Notes under the pieces: model-generated
Told to the model about the DNA's origin: nothing
The model's input: the letters and a program-made list of their open reading frames with translations, nothing else
The model's database searches: none
In this document: positions 34,339-42,256 of the stretch, in pieces
Layout: each line of letters begins with the position of its first letter
Position numbering within the stretch: position 1 is the stretch's first letter
DNA from: Paenibacillus sp. USDA918EY
Lineage (GTDB): Bacteria > Bacillota > Bacilli > Paenibacillales > Paenibacillaceae
Reading direction: 5' to 3'
DNA: 64,000 nt
Assembly (NCBI RefSeq): GCF_009870825.1
Contig: NZ_WTWY01000002.1
Coordinates: forward strand, 558,001-622,000
Position numbers and translations under genes: made by a program

Positions 34339-35301
34339 TTAGAGGTCTTTCATGAATTGAATGATCTTATCATTCAGCCCCGGCAGCCCCTCATGTCCAA
34401 AGTCCGGAAAAATCTCCAGTTGAACGGGCCCGGTTATTTTGTTGATGGCGGCAAACTGCGTGGAAGGCGGGCAAATGGTATCCATCAGCCCAACACCGAC
34501 GAGGCAATCGGCCTTGATGCGCGGAGCCAGGTTTTGGATATCGATATATCCCAGCTTCGTAAAAATTTCGTCCTCGCGCTGATGCTGCGGATCGAACATG
34601 CGGAAATATTTCCCCAGCTCTTCATAAGCGTGTTTGCACAAGTCCATTTCCCAGGTTCTGCGGTAGTCGCTCAGGAACGGATAAACCGGCGCCGCTTTTT
34701 TGATCCGCGGTTCAAGCGCCGCGCAAGCGATTGTAAGCGCCCCGCCCTGGGACCAGCCCGTAGCGCCCACGCGATCCGCATCGACCTCCGGCATGTTCAT
34801 GACGATCGAAGCCAGCTGCGCCGTATCCAGGAAGACGTCCCGGAACAGCAACCGATGCGGGTCCTCGTTGTCCAGCCCGCGGATAATGTGGCCGTGATGC
34901 GTGTTTCCGGACACACCGCCGGTATCCTCGGAGAGGCCTCCTTGCCCGCGAACATCCAGCGACGCGATCGAGAACCCGAGCGCAGGATAGACCATTTTGT
35001 CCATCCAATCGCCGCTATGTCCGGTGTACCCGTGAAAATGCAGCACGGCCGGATGAGGTTCGGCAGTTCCTTTGGGTCTTACATATTTCGCGTGCACTCT
35101 GGCACCGCTTACACCCGTGAAATACAAATGGAAGCATTCCGCGAACGGAAGCTGGAATTCAGCCGGGACCAGCTCGACCTGCGGGTCTACGGAGCGCATC
35201 TCCTCGAGCGCTTTTTCCCAATAAGCATCGAAGTCATGCGGTTTGGGATTGATTCCTTGATACTTTTTCAGCTCCGATAGGGGCATATCCACTAGCGGCA
35301 T
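34339..35301 (-). CDS. CE7 acetyl esterase (acetylxylan esterase / cephalosporin-C deacetylase)
   Basis: A 320-residue alpha/beta hydrolase of carbohydrate esterase family 7, which removes acetyl groups from xylo-oligosaccharides and other small acetyl esters in the cytoplasm. The family signature RGQGG (DVRGQGGLSED) is present. The nucleophile is Ser184 in TGWSQGGALT. An Asp in VGLMDTICPPST and a His in FPDFGHEGLPG complete the triad. The length and N-terminus (MPLVDMPLSELKKYQGINPKP) are typical and no signal peptide was seen. It appears monocistronic. Confidence 0.94.
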   Translation of the reverse strand: MPLVDMPLSELKKYQGINPKPHDFDAYWEKALEEMRSVDPQVELVPAEFQLPFAECFHLYFTGVSGARVHAKYVRPKGTAEPHPAVLHFHGYTGHSGDWMDKMVYPALGFSIASLDVRGQGGLSEDTGGVSGNTHHGHIIRGLDNEDPHRLLFRDVFLDTAQLASIVMNMPEVDADRVGATGWSQGGALTIACAALEPRIKKAAPVYPFLSDYRRTWEMDLCKHAYEELGKYFRMFDPQHQREDEIFTKLGYIDIQNLAPRIKADCLVGVGLMDTICPPSTQFAAINKITGPVQLEIFPDFGHEGLPGLNDKIIQFMKDL

Positions 35302-35509
35302 TCGTCATCACCCTTTTTTACTTGATTTAAGCAGATTCCGGCTCTCGTTGACAACCCTTTTTTTCCAGCGCCGACGATTGCGTCGGTATTCATCGACCCC
35401 TATTTTTTATGGAAGGCGTTTCTTCCGCAAGCAAAAGCATAATAGATGTGTCATTTCTCGCCCGAATGAATAGGCTATATCATCAAATTAGATCTGGAGG
35501 TTCTGTTAC

Positions 35510-36478
35510 ATGACGACTAGCAGCTATCCCTTCGGGCCCGGCTTCCAGCATATATATCCGGTTCCTTTCCCCTATTATCCGATGGCCTATACATTCCGCG
35601 GCCCCTATGCGCCTTCGCCTTATTTCTGGCCGCTGCCGGAACGGGTAGTTCCTTATACGGGTGGATTCCCCGGGTATCCGGGGTATCCGGGGTATTCGGA
35701 GTATCCAGCCTATCCGGCTTACGCGCCGTTCCCGGCAGCTCCATACCCCGGCATCGCTTATGACGCGCCTTATTCGGCGATGGACCCCACCCGGGTCGAA
35801 CCGACGCCCAAAGGCTTTCAAATTAAGCTCCAGCCGACGCAGGAAAAGAAATTCGATCACGTCCATGCCGAGAGCGTCAATGTCGAAAACATCAAGGTTG
35901 AAAACGTCAAAGCCGAGAACGTCAAAGCCGAGAACGTCAAAGCCGAAAAAAGCCAGCCGGGCGTGAAAATGAACACCGCCATCGAGGTTGGAGGCAAACA
36001 CGGCGCCGGTTTTCAGGCAGAGACACAGGTAGACAAACACGGAGTAAGCAACCAGGTTGCCAGCCATGTCGGCGCGGAGCAATACGGCTTGAACGTGCAG
36101 GGCGGCGCTAGCCTCGACGGCAAAACAAAAGGGTTCCAGTTTGAAACCGAAAGCAAGCTCGGCGGCAAATACGGCATCCAGGTGCATGCCGAAGGCCATG
36201 CGGGGCTGCAGCAAGGCATTGGGCTGAACACCGAAGCTCAAGTTTTGGGCGATCACGGCATCGGCGCCCATGTGAAAGGCCAGCTCGGCGGCGGCCAAGG
36301 CGCCGCCTTCAGCACGGGAGCGCAAATCGGCGGCGATCATGGCCTTGGCGCTCATGCCGGCGCCCAAGTAGGCGGCGGTCAAGGCGTCAGCTTCAATGTC
36401 GGCGGCAACGTCGGCAGCCATGACGGCCAGGTCGGATTCCAGCTCGGAGGCAAAGAGAAGAAAAAGGCCGAGGAGTAA
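35510..36478 (+). CDS. Tyr/Pro-rich and Gly-rich repeat protein, unknown function
   Basis: A 322-residue low-complexity protein with three zones. Residues 1-95 are Tyr/Pro-rich (PFPYYPMAYTF, then GYPGYPGYSEYPAYPAYAPF). Residues 115-148 hold a pentapeptide repeat (VENIK, VENVK, AENVK, AENVK, AEK). Residues 150-315 are Gly/His/Gln-rich with an approximate 16-20-residue beta-like repeat (GGKHGAGFQAETQ, LGGKYGIQVHAEG, IGGDHGLGAHAGAQVGGGQG). The C-terminus is highly charged (GGKEKKKAEE). There is no signal peptide or membrane helix. GGAGG lies 10 bases before the ATG. Such composition suits a self-assembling structural protein, perhaps spore-coat or surface material, but nothing in the sequence proves it. 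It is alone, followed by a strong terminator. Confidence 0.8.
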   Translation: MTTSSYPFGPGFQHIYPVPFPYYPMAYTFRGPYAPSPYFWPLPERVVPYTGGFPGYPGYPGYSEYPAYPAYAPFPAAPYPGIAYDAPYSAMDPTRVEPTPKGFQIKLQPTQEKKFDHVHAESVNVENIKVENVKAENVKAENVKAEKSQPGVKMNTAIEVGGKHGAGFQAETQVDKHGVSNQVASHVGAEQYGLNVQGGASLDGKTKGFQFETESKLGGKYGIQVHAEGHAGLQQGIGLNTEAQVLGDHGIGAHVKGQLGGGQGAAFSTGAQIGGDHGLGAHAGAQVGGGQGVSFNVGGNVGSHDGQVGFQLGGKEKKKAEE

Positions 36479-36544
36479 AAGCCGAATCCGCTGCTTCCCT
36501 CCCGCCTAACACGGTTTGCCGCCCCGATGCTCAATTAAGGAAGC

Positions 36545-36593
36545 AAAAAAGGTCACCGGCGTCATCCCTGAAGATGACCCGATGACCTTTTTT
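36545..36593. terminator. bidirectional terminator
   Basis: AAAAAAGGTCA-(C/T)CGG arms pair with CGGGTCATC...TGACCTTTTTT across a loop. It serves both the repeat-protein gene (plus strand) and the NADH oxidase gene (minus strand). Confidence 0.85.
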
Positions 36594-36607
36594 CGGCATA
36601 ACCCGCG

Positions 36608-37969
36608 TCAGGCGTGCTGCAGCTCCTCTACTGTGACCTTGGGAAGCGCGGCGATGCCTGCCGTATTCAAAAAGTTCCAAGGCTTGTTGAAATGAGGCTG
36701 GAAGAAGAAATCGACAAAGGCCAGCTCGTCGATCGTCATCCCGTTCTGAATGCATACCGACAAGGTGTTCATCGCTTGGGTGAGATCGACCTTGGACATA
36801 ATTTGCGCACCCAGCAAGCGGCGGGTTTCTTTGTCAAATACGACCTTCAGCATGACCGTTTCGGCCGTAGGCATGAACTCCGGACGATAAGCGTCGGTGA
36901 CCGCAACCGCCTCTGCATTCATTTTCTCGTCGGCAGCCGCTCCCTCGGTTAGTCCCGTCGAAGCCAGGTTGAGGTCATAGATTTTGAGGCCCGACGTTCC
37001 CTGCGTGCCCATATATTTCGTCGTTTGGCGCATCAGGTTGCGCGCGACCAGCAACCCCATCCGCACCGCATTGGTAGCAAGCGGAATGTAAGCCGCCTTG
37101 CCGGTCGGATTGTAGCGAACCGCGCAGCTGTCGCCGGCCGCAAACACGTCCTTTTTGCTTGTTTGCATATATTGATCCACGATGATCGCGCCATTCGGCA
37201 GCATATCCACCTGGCCTTTAAGCAGTCCGGTGTTCGGGCGGAATCCGATGCAAAGAATAACCAGGTCGGTTTCGATTTCGCCCTTGTCGGTGATGACGCG
37301 GGTGACGGCTCCCTCCTTGCCTTCAAAAGCCTTCACCGTCTGTCCGAGCGCCAGTTCGATGCCTTTGCCGCGGAACGCCGCCTCGATCTGTCCGCTGAAC
37401 TCGGCATCCAAATACCGGTTCAAAATCCGGTCCGCGCTGTCAATGAGCGTCACGCGTTTCCCGCTTTGCTCAAACGCCTCTACAAGCTCTACGCCGATGT
37501 AGCCCGCGCCGACGACCGTGATATGGTTCGCCTGTTTGGCTTTTTCGATAATCGTGTTCGAATGCTCATAGTTTTTGCATAGCAGAATGTTGCCCAGCTC
37601 CATGCCCGGAAGCTTCGGAACGACCGGCCAAGAACCTGTCGTAACAATCAATTTATCATAGCAATCCTTGAATTCCTCTCCGGTCAGCAGGTTGCGCACC
37701 TGCATCGTTTTCGCGTCGGTATCGACCGACAGAACCTCATGGCGCATGCGGGTCACGACGCCCAAATCGGCCAGCTGCTGCGGCGACGAATAAAAGAGGC
37801 CTTCCGGTTCCTTCACGACGCCGCCTACATACAACGCGATGCCGCAAGATAAAAACGAGATGTTGTCGTTGCGTTCATAAACGGTAATTCTGGCATCGGG
37901 GTAAAGCTTGGCGGCGTTAACCACCGCGGCCGTTCCGGCATGGGTACATCCAATCACTGCAATTCTCAT
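36608..37969 (-). CDS. nox: NADH oxidase / CoA-disulfide reductase family flavoprotein
   Basis: A 453-residue FAD enzyme of the peroxidase-oxidase-reductase subgroup. The N-terminal FAD motif is VIGCTHAGTAAVVNA. The single redox cysteine is Cys42 in FLSCGIALYVGG. The NADH-binding motif is VVGAGYIGVELVEAF, the second FAD box is DVFAAGDSCAV, and the C-terminal dimerisation domain ends YFFQPHFNKPWN-like (DFFFQPHFNKPW). The lone Cys42 and the length match water-forming NADH oxidases, which reoxidise NADH with O2; CoA-disulfide reductase activity is the alternative. AAGGAGG precedes the ATG. Upstream palindromes of the Rex/Fnr type overlap a sigma-A promoter, consistent with redox control. Confidence 0.9.
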   Translation of the reverse strand: MRIAVIGCTHAGTAAVVNAAKLYPDARITVYERNDNISFLSCGIALYVGGVVKEPEGLFYSSPQQLADLGVVTRMRHEVLSVDTDAKTMQVRNLLTGEEFKDCYDKLIVTTGSWPVVPKLPGMELGNILLCKNYEHSNTIIEKAKQANHITVVGAGYIGVELVEAFEQSGKRVTLIDSADRILNRYLDAEFSGQIEAAFRGKGIELALGQTVKAFEGKEGAVTRVITDKGEIETDLVILCIGFRPNTGLLKGQVDMLPNGAIIVDQYMQTSKKDVFAAGDSCAVRYNPTGKAAYIPLATNAVRMGLLVARNLMRQTTKYMGTQGTSGLKIYDLNLASTGLTEGAAADEKMNAEAVAVTDAYRPEFMPTAETVMLKVVFDKETRRLLGAQIMSKVDLTQAMNTLSVCIQNGMTIDELAFVDFFFQPHFNKPWNFLNTAGIAALPKVTVEELQHA

Positions 37970-38085
37970 CGTATATTCCTCCTTGGAATGTATTCGGGAA
38001 AAACCAAATGGTTTAAAGATTTAAAGAAGTTGTTCACGTTAAGGGATACTTTCATTTCAACCTTTGGATGATCATCCTTGTTTTT

Positions 38086-38137
38086 TTGTGATTTATTTCA
38101 CATTTACAGTATACTGTGATTTTTTTTCACAAATCAA
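38086..38137 (-). promoter_or_regulatory. nox promoter with Rex/Fnr-type palindromes
   Basis: On the minus strand: -35 TTGATT (38132-38137), 18-bp spacer, -10 TATACT (38108-38113). One palindrome, TTGTGA-N6-TCACAT on the plus strand (38086-38103), covers the start region. Another, CTGTGA-N7-TCACAA (38114-38132), fills the space between -35 and -10. Both Rex (TTGTGAA-N4-TTCACAA) and Fnr (TGTGA-N6-TCACA) bind such sequences. Confidence 0.65.
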
Positions 38138-38162
38138 TAGGTAAGGGCATGAAGTTCATAAT

Positions 38163-38180
38163 TTGTTCATTTTTTCACAA
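38163..38180 (-). promoter_or_regulatory. third Rex/Fnr-like half-matching box
   Basis: TTGTTC-N6-TCACAA keeps one perfect arm and the same spacing as the first box. It lies upstream of the nox promoter. Confidence 0.4.
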
Positions 38181-38273
38181 TAGTGTTGCGACGACATATT
38201 CAACTTCTCCAAAAGCAAGAACGCCTTTTGACAGCAAAACATCGGATATTGAGGGGGCGCTACAAAACTAACC

Positions 38274-38305
38274 TTGACCCTAACCTATAGTAGAGGGTTT
38301 AGAAT
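38274..38305 (+). promoter_or_regulatory. MerR-type promoter with long spacer
   Basis: TTGACC (38274-38279) and TAGAAT (38300-38305) are separated by 20 bp. The spacer region holds a dyad ACCCT...AGGGT (38277-38298). An over-long spacer spanned by a palindrome is the mark of promoters remodelled by MerR-family activators, and a MerR-type gene lies downstream. Confidence 0.7.
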
Positions 38306-38327
38306 GGCACCAAGGAGGGAATTTCGT

Positions 38328-39221
38328 ATGAGATCATTAAAAAAATCAAATACCGGCATAAGATCAAAAACATGGATGGCGGCAGTCATCCTGGGATGGC
38401 TGGCCCTGACAGTCGGCTTATATGCGGCAACGGCGGCTGGCCGCCTGCTTGAGGCAGCAGGCACTCATGAAACCGTCGTCCAATTATGTAAAGGGGGAAT
38501 CATAAGCTCCATTAGTCTTGCAGCCGTCTACTGCATTCAAACAAAGCTGCTTCGAGGAACTTGGAGGGATATCTTTGCCAATTCCCTGCGAAAAGGAATC
38601 ATCCATTTTTTAACCGGAGCGGGTCTTGCCATCGGTCTTGCGAGCTTCGGATTTATCATTGCGTGTTGGCAAGGCTGGATCAGCATAACGCAATGGCATG
38701 TCTCTCCCCAATTCACAGGAAACCTTGCGGCCAATATCATTTTTGCATTTTTTTACGAGGCGCTGCCGGAGGAAACCGTGTTAAGAGGATTTGTGTACGG
38801 TACGCTAAAATCAAAACTCCACGCCGCCTTGGCTTTCCTGTGCCAACTGGGAATGTTCCTGCTCGTTCCAATTTCGGTAGCGTGCCTGCAGCTGCTTAGC
38901 GGCTTAGAAACGGGCAACCTGATAAACGCCGAATATGTCATACTCCTGTTATGTTTCGGAACAACGCTGCAGCTTCTAAGAAACGTTACGCGCAGCCTTT
39001 GGGCCCCCATCGGATTCCATCTTGCTTATCTTGAAATTTCGAGGTTCGCCGTGCTGCAGAGGGAACAAAGATTATTTACGTATCATGAACCAATTCCCGG
39101 CACAGGTGAATTGTTCGTACTATTTTTTATGACGATCGTTGTTGCTGCCATAATCCTTGCATGCCTGCTTACCGTACGCCGATTTCGTGCGAACAAGCGC
39201 AGCCGGCTGCGCCTTCTTTGA
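38328..39221 (+). CDS. CPBP family intramembrane protease (Abi/Rce1-like)
   Basis: A 297-residue integral membrane protein with about eight hydrophobic segments. The glutamate motif EALPEETVLRGFVYG gives the catalytic pair Glu148-Glu149 and the EExxxR signature. The second conserved histidine lies in WAPIGFHLAYLEISRF. The family includes CAAX-processing proteases and bacteriocin-immunity proteins; the substrate is unknown here. The start at 38328 has AAGGAGG 8 bases upstream; an earlier ATG at 38304 sits inside the predicted -10. It is followed by a MerR-type regulator 109 bp downstream. Confidence 0.87.
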   Translation: MRSLKKSNTGIRSKTWMAAVILGWLALTVGLYAATAAGRLLEAAGTHETVVQLCKGGIISSISLAAVYCIQTKLLRGTWRDIFANSLRKGIIHFLTGAGLAIGLASFGFIIACWQGWISITQWHVSPQFTGNLAANIIFAFFYEALPEETVLRGFVYGTLKSKLHAALAFLCQLGMFLLVPISVACLQLLSGLETGNLINAEYVILLLCFGTTLQLLRNVTRSLWAPIGFHLAYLEISRFAVLQREQRLFTYHEPIPGTGELFVLFFMTIVVAAIILACLLTVRRFRANKRSRLRLL

Positions 39222-39330
39222 CAAGCGGAGTTTCAACGATAAAATATAAACCAAACGATCGGCGTGAAACTCCTATAAGGCAACATGAATGACATCTTGC
39301 AGCATCCTGATTTTAAGGAGTGAACGAAAC

Positions 39331-40092
39331 TTGTATACAGTCGGGCAACTGTCCAAAAAAACCGGGATTTCCATTCGGACGCTCCATTATTATGAGAAGC
39401 TGAATCTTTTGAAGCCGCAACGTTCCCCGGACAATCAGTATCGGCTTTACGGACCGGGGGACGTCCTACGTTTGCAGCAAATTACGCTTCTTAAGCGAAT
39501 GCGGTTTCGACTTCGCGAGATCAAGGATTTTTTTGATCAATATTTGGAGCGGCTTGCGAAAGACGATTACGAAATATGGGTCCGCGTGATAGAGCGCCAG
39601 ATTGCGGAACTTCAAAGAGAAAAGGAGGACATGCAAAAAGTCGAGAAACTGCTCCAATCATCGCTTTATGCCATGAGGGCGACAAAGGAAGTCCGGATTG
39701 AAGAGATGCTCGGTTTTATCCGCGAAATCGAAAGCCAGCCGGACAGAAAGCGGCAATTTCGCAGGCTCGTCTTTACGGAAGAGGAGATAGACAGGCTGCC
39801 GTCCGATGACCCTGCCAATCCGTTGATCATGGAATGGGCCGATATACTTAACGAGGTACAGGCACAACGAAACGATTCTCCCGCTTCCGAGCGCTCCCAA
39901 CGGTTAGCCGCCCGTATAGCGGCATACGCCGAACAATTATTTAAAGACGATGATGATTTGCTTCTAAAATATTGGGATTTCATCAAACCGGAACCTGGTG
40001 GATCCGCGAAAATCTACGGCATGAACAGAGAGGCCATGGACTACATTGAACAGATCCTGGAGCAATACTACACAGGAAAAAGCACAAGCTGA
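39331..40092 (+). CDS. MerR-family transcriptional regulator
   Basis: A 253-residue regulator. The N-terminal winged helix (1-70) reads YTVGQLSKKTGISIRTLHYY then EKLNLLKP and RLYGPGDVLRLQQITLLKRM. A long coiled coil (about 80-125; RVIERQIAELQREKEDMQKV) and a C-terminal helical ligand region (TipAS-like by position, LLLKYWDFIKPEPGG) follow. Start: TTG at 39331 with AAGGAG 10 bases upstream; the frame is open from 39289 without a ribosome site. It probably controls the long-spacer promoter ahead of the CPBP gene, and so itself. Inducer unknown. Confidence 0.88.
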   Translation: MYTVGQLSKKTGISIRTLHYYEKLNLLKPQRSPDNQYRLYGPGDVLRLQQITLLKRMRFRLREIKDFFDQYLERLAKDDYEIWVRVIERQIAELQREKEDMQKVEKLLQSSLYAMRATKEVRIEEMLGFIREIESQPDRKRQFRRLVFTEEEIDRLPSDDPANPLIMEWADILNEVQAQRNDSPASERSQRLAARIAAYAEQLFKDDDDLLLKYWDFIKPEPGGSAKIYGMNREAMDYIEQILEQYYTGKSTS

Positions 40093-40191
40093 GGCATTAC
40101 ATCCTGCGCGAATGATGGACCAACTCTCCTTACGCTCAAGGATCTTCTCGCTTGTCATATCTTTGGTCGGACACCAGATGGAGAGAAACCT

Positions 40192-41004
40192 ATGACGAAC
40201 GTAACCTTTTATAGAAACGAACATTTGCCCTTCCTGGAGGCCAAACGATGCGCGCGAAGCGATCTGGCCTATCAGAAGCATTTTCATGAAGAGTATTCGA
40301 TCGGCTTGATCGACGAAGGCGAAACGGAAGCCTGGTGCGACGGACACGCGTATCGGGTAGAGACAGGCAGAGCGATCAGTTTTCCGCCAGGCATGCTGCA
40401 TGCCTGCCGCCCCGCCTCCCTCGAGTCATGGAAATATAAAATGTTGTTCATTAAGCCGGAATGGCTGGACCAACTGGAGCCGGCCATGGCGGAACCGCTA
40501 CGCATCCCGTTTTTATTGGAAGGACGCAAAAATCAATACTGCCGGCGCTTGATCAACCGAGTGGTCGACGCTCTCGCCGGGACGGACGAACCGTTGGCCG
40601 CCGAATCCGCTGCCGTTGAACTGATTTATGCGCTCTCCAGCCGAAATACGTTCGATCTGGAGCATCCATCAGGATCCGGGTACGAACAGCCGCACATCCG
40701 CCGAATTCAGGAATACCTTCATGCCCATTATCATGAGCGGATTACGCTCCAAAGGCTGGAGGAAGCGGTGGGGGTCAGCAAATTCCATCTCATACGCCTT
40801 TTCAAGAAAGGCACGCACATGCCGCCTCACGCCTACCAAAACCTGCTGAGGATCAACCATGCGAAGGCCGAACTTTTGAAAAGGCGGCCGATCGCGGATA
40901 TTGCTGCTGAGACCGGGTATTACGACCAGAGCCATTTTTCGAAGGCTTTTTTCAAAATCGTCGGCGTGACGCCCCAGCGGTACGTCTCCACCCGGATGCC
41001 ATAG
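40192..41004 (+). CDS. AraC-family transcriptional regulator with cupin sensor
   Basis: A 270-residue regulator. The N-terminal cupin-like domain (about 15-95) reads YQKHFHEEYSIGLIDEGETE and RAISFPPGMLHACRP. The C-terminal helix-turn-helix pair reads ITLQRLEEAVGVSKFHLIRL and IADIAAETGYYDQSHFSKAF, closing with GVTPQRYVS. GGAGAG precedes the ATG. The proline dehydrogenase gene starts 73 bp later on the same strand. They may be co-regulated, but a separate promoter in that gap cannot be excluded. Confidence 0.9.
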   Translation: MTNVTFYRNEHLPFLEAKRCARSDLAYQKHFHEEYSIGLIDEGETEAWCDGHAYRVETGRAISFPPGMLHACRPASLESWKYKMLFIKPEWLDQLEPAMAEPLRIPFLLEGRKNQYCRRLINRVVDALAGTDEPLAAESAAVELIYALSSRNTFDLEHPSGSGYEQPHIRRIQEYLHAHYHERITLQRLEEAVGVSKFHLIRLFKKGTHMPPHAYQNLLRINHAKAELLKRRPIADIAAETGYYDQSHFSKAFFKIVGVTPQRYVSTRMP

Positions 41005-41077
41005 AGCAATAATTTACAATACGAGCCTCCCGAGCCTTTGTATACTTTAAAGGCATAAAGAAAAGGAGGCTTGCGAT

Positions 41078-42055
41078 ATGAACCATGAACCCGACTGGGA
41101 GCGGCGTCTGGCGGACGCCTTAAAATCGGTGGCAAGACGCTCGGACGTGAAATCATTTGTGGAGCAAACGCCTTGGCTCTATCAGCTTCTGCGGCGCGCA
41201 GCGAGGCAGTACGTCGCCGGCGAGGAACGCCGGGACGGCCTGGATGCCGCCGGCAAACTTGCGGACATGGGGTACAGGACTTCCCTGGAATACATCGGCG
41301 AAAATACGATGGATCGGGCGGTATGCCAGGCGGCTGCCGAAGAGTTGAAAACGATCATCCGGGAGTTGAACGGAGCGGGCGATCGGGTTTGCTTCGACCT
41401 GTCCCATATCGGTCTGTCGGTGGATACGGATCTGGCTTATCGTCTGTTGACCGAATTGGCCGAAGAAGCCATGAGGGTCGAGGCGGAGCTGTTGATCAGC
41501 ATGGAGGAGTCTGCCAAAACGGATCGCATTTTGGACGTCTACCGGCAGGCCGCCTCCCGCTACCCGAACATCGGCATCACGCTGCAAGCGCATTTGCACC
41601 GCACCCGGCAGGACTTGGCGGACCTAAGCCATTCGCCTCGCCGCATACGGATCGTCAAGGGGGCCTTCCGGGAGCCGGAAGGACAAGCTCTGCCCCGCTC
41701 GGCTGCACTGAACGATCGTTATCTGGAGCTGGTTCACGACGCGATCCGACAAGGCCATCACGTATCCATTGCGACGCATGACGAGCAAATCATCAACGAG
41801 GCGATCCGCCGTGGATGGCTCGACGCCGGAAACGCCGAATTCGATATGCTTTACGGCTTCCGCCCGGGTCTGGCCGCGAAGCTGAGGGCGGCCGGCTTCC
41901 CCGTGCGCATCTACATCACCTATGGACAAGAGTGGTTTTTGTACCTCTGTCACCGGATCGCCGAATATCCGCCGCATTTATACCGGGCCGTCGCGGACAT
42001 GGCCGGCGGGGAAGCGGCCGACCCTTGCCTTGCTTACGAGCTTCAAACCCAATGA
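41078..42055 (+). CDS. proline dehydrogenase
   Basis: A 325-residue monofunctional proline dehydrogenase, an FAD barrel enzyme oxidising L-proline to pyrroline-5-carboxylate and passing electrons to the respiratory chain. Family motifs are IGITLQAHLHRTRQDL, RIVKGAFREPEG with the flavin-contacting Lys, SIATHDEQIINEAI, EFDMLYGFRPGLAAKL, and the C-terminal YITYGQEWFLYLCHRIAE helix. AAGGAGG precedes the ATG by 9 bases. No pyrroline-5-carboxylate dehydrogenase gene is nearby, so the second step is encoded elsewhere. Confidence 0.92.
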   Translation: MNHEPDWERRLADALKSVARRSDVKSFVEQTPWLYQLLRRAARQYVAGEERRDGLDAAGKLADMGYRTSLEYIGENTMDRAVCQAAAEELKTIIRELNGAGDRVCFDLSHIGLSVDTDLAYRLLTELAEEAMRVEAELLISMEESAKTDRILDVYRQAASRYPNIGITLQAHLHRTRQDLADLSHSPRRIRIVKGAFREPEGQALPRSAALNDRYLELVHDAIRQGHHVSIATHDEQIINEAIRRGWLDAGNAEFDMLYGFRPGLAAKLRAAGFPVRIYITYGQEWFLYLCHRIAEYPPHLYRAVADMAGGEAADPCLAYELQTQ

Positions 42056-42152
42056 CGGATACAGGAACTTGCGCGGCTTAACCCTAAATCCCGATGCGGT
42101 AAATCCGGCCGCCAAAAACGTTACCGCGAGTTGAAGGCTGCGCAACAAACGC

Positions 42153-42203
42153 GAAAAGCACCGCTTAAGCCCCAATAATCGGCTTAAAGCGGTGCGTTCT
42201 TTT
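42153..42203. terminator. bidirectional terminator
   Basis: GCACCGCTTAAGCC pairs with GGCTTAAAGCGGTGC (one bulge). T-rich sequence follows on the plus side and AAAAGC on the other. It separates the convergent proline dehydrogenase and GH123-like genes. Confidence 0.8.
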
Positions 42204-42256
42204 CCAAAACCTGAATCAGGCTGCGATTTTTTAATCGGAAGTTCCCATGCTGCGCA

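Noticed and set aside
35483-36421. 312-codon minus-strand frame opposite the repeat protein
   Set aside because: It is open only because the repeat protein's GC-biased codons leave few stops on the other strand. It has no ribosome site.
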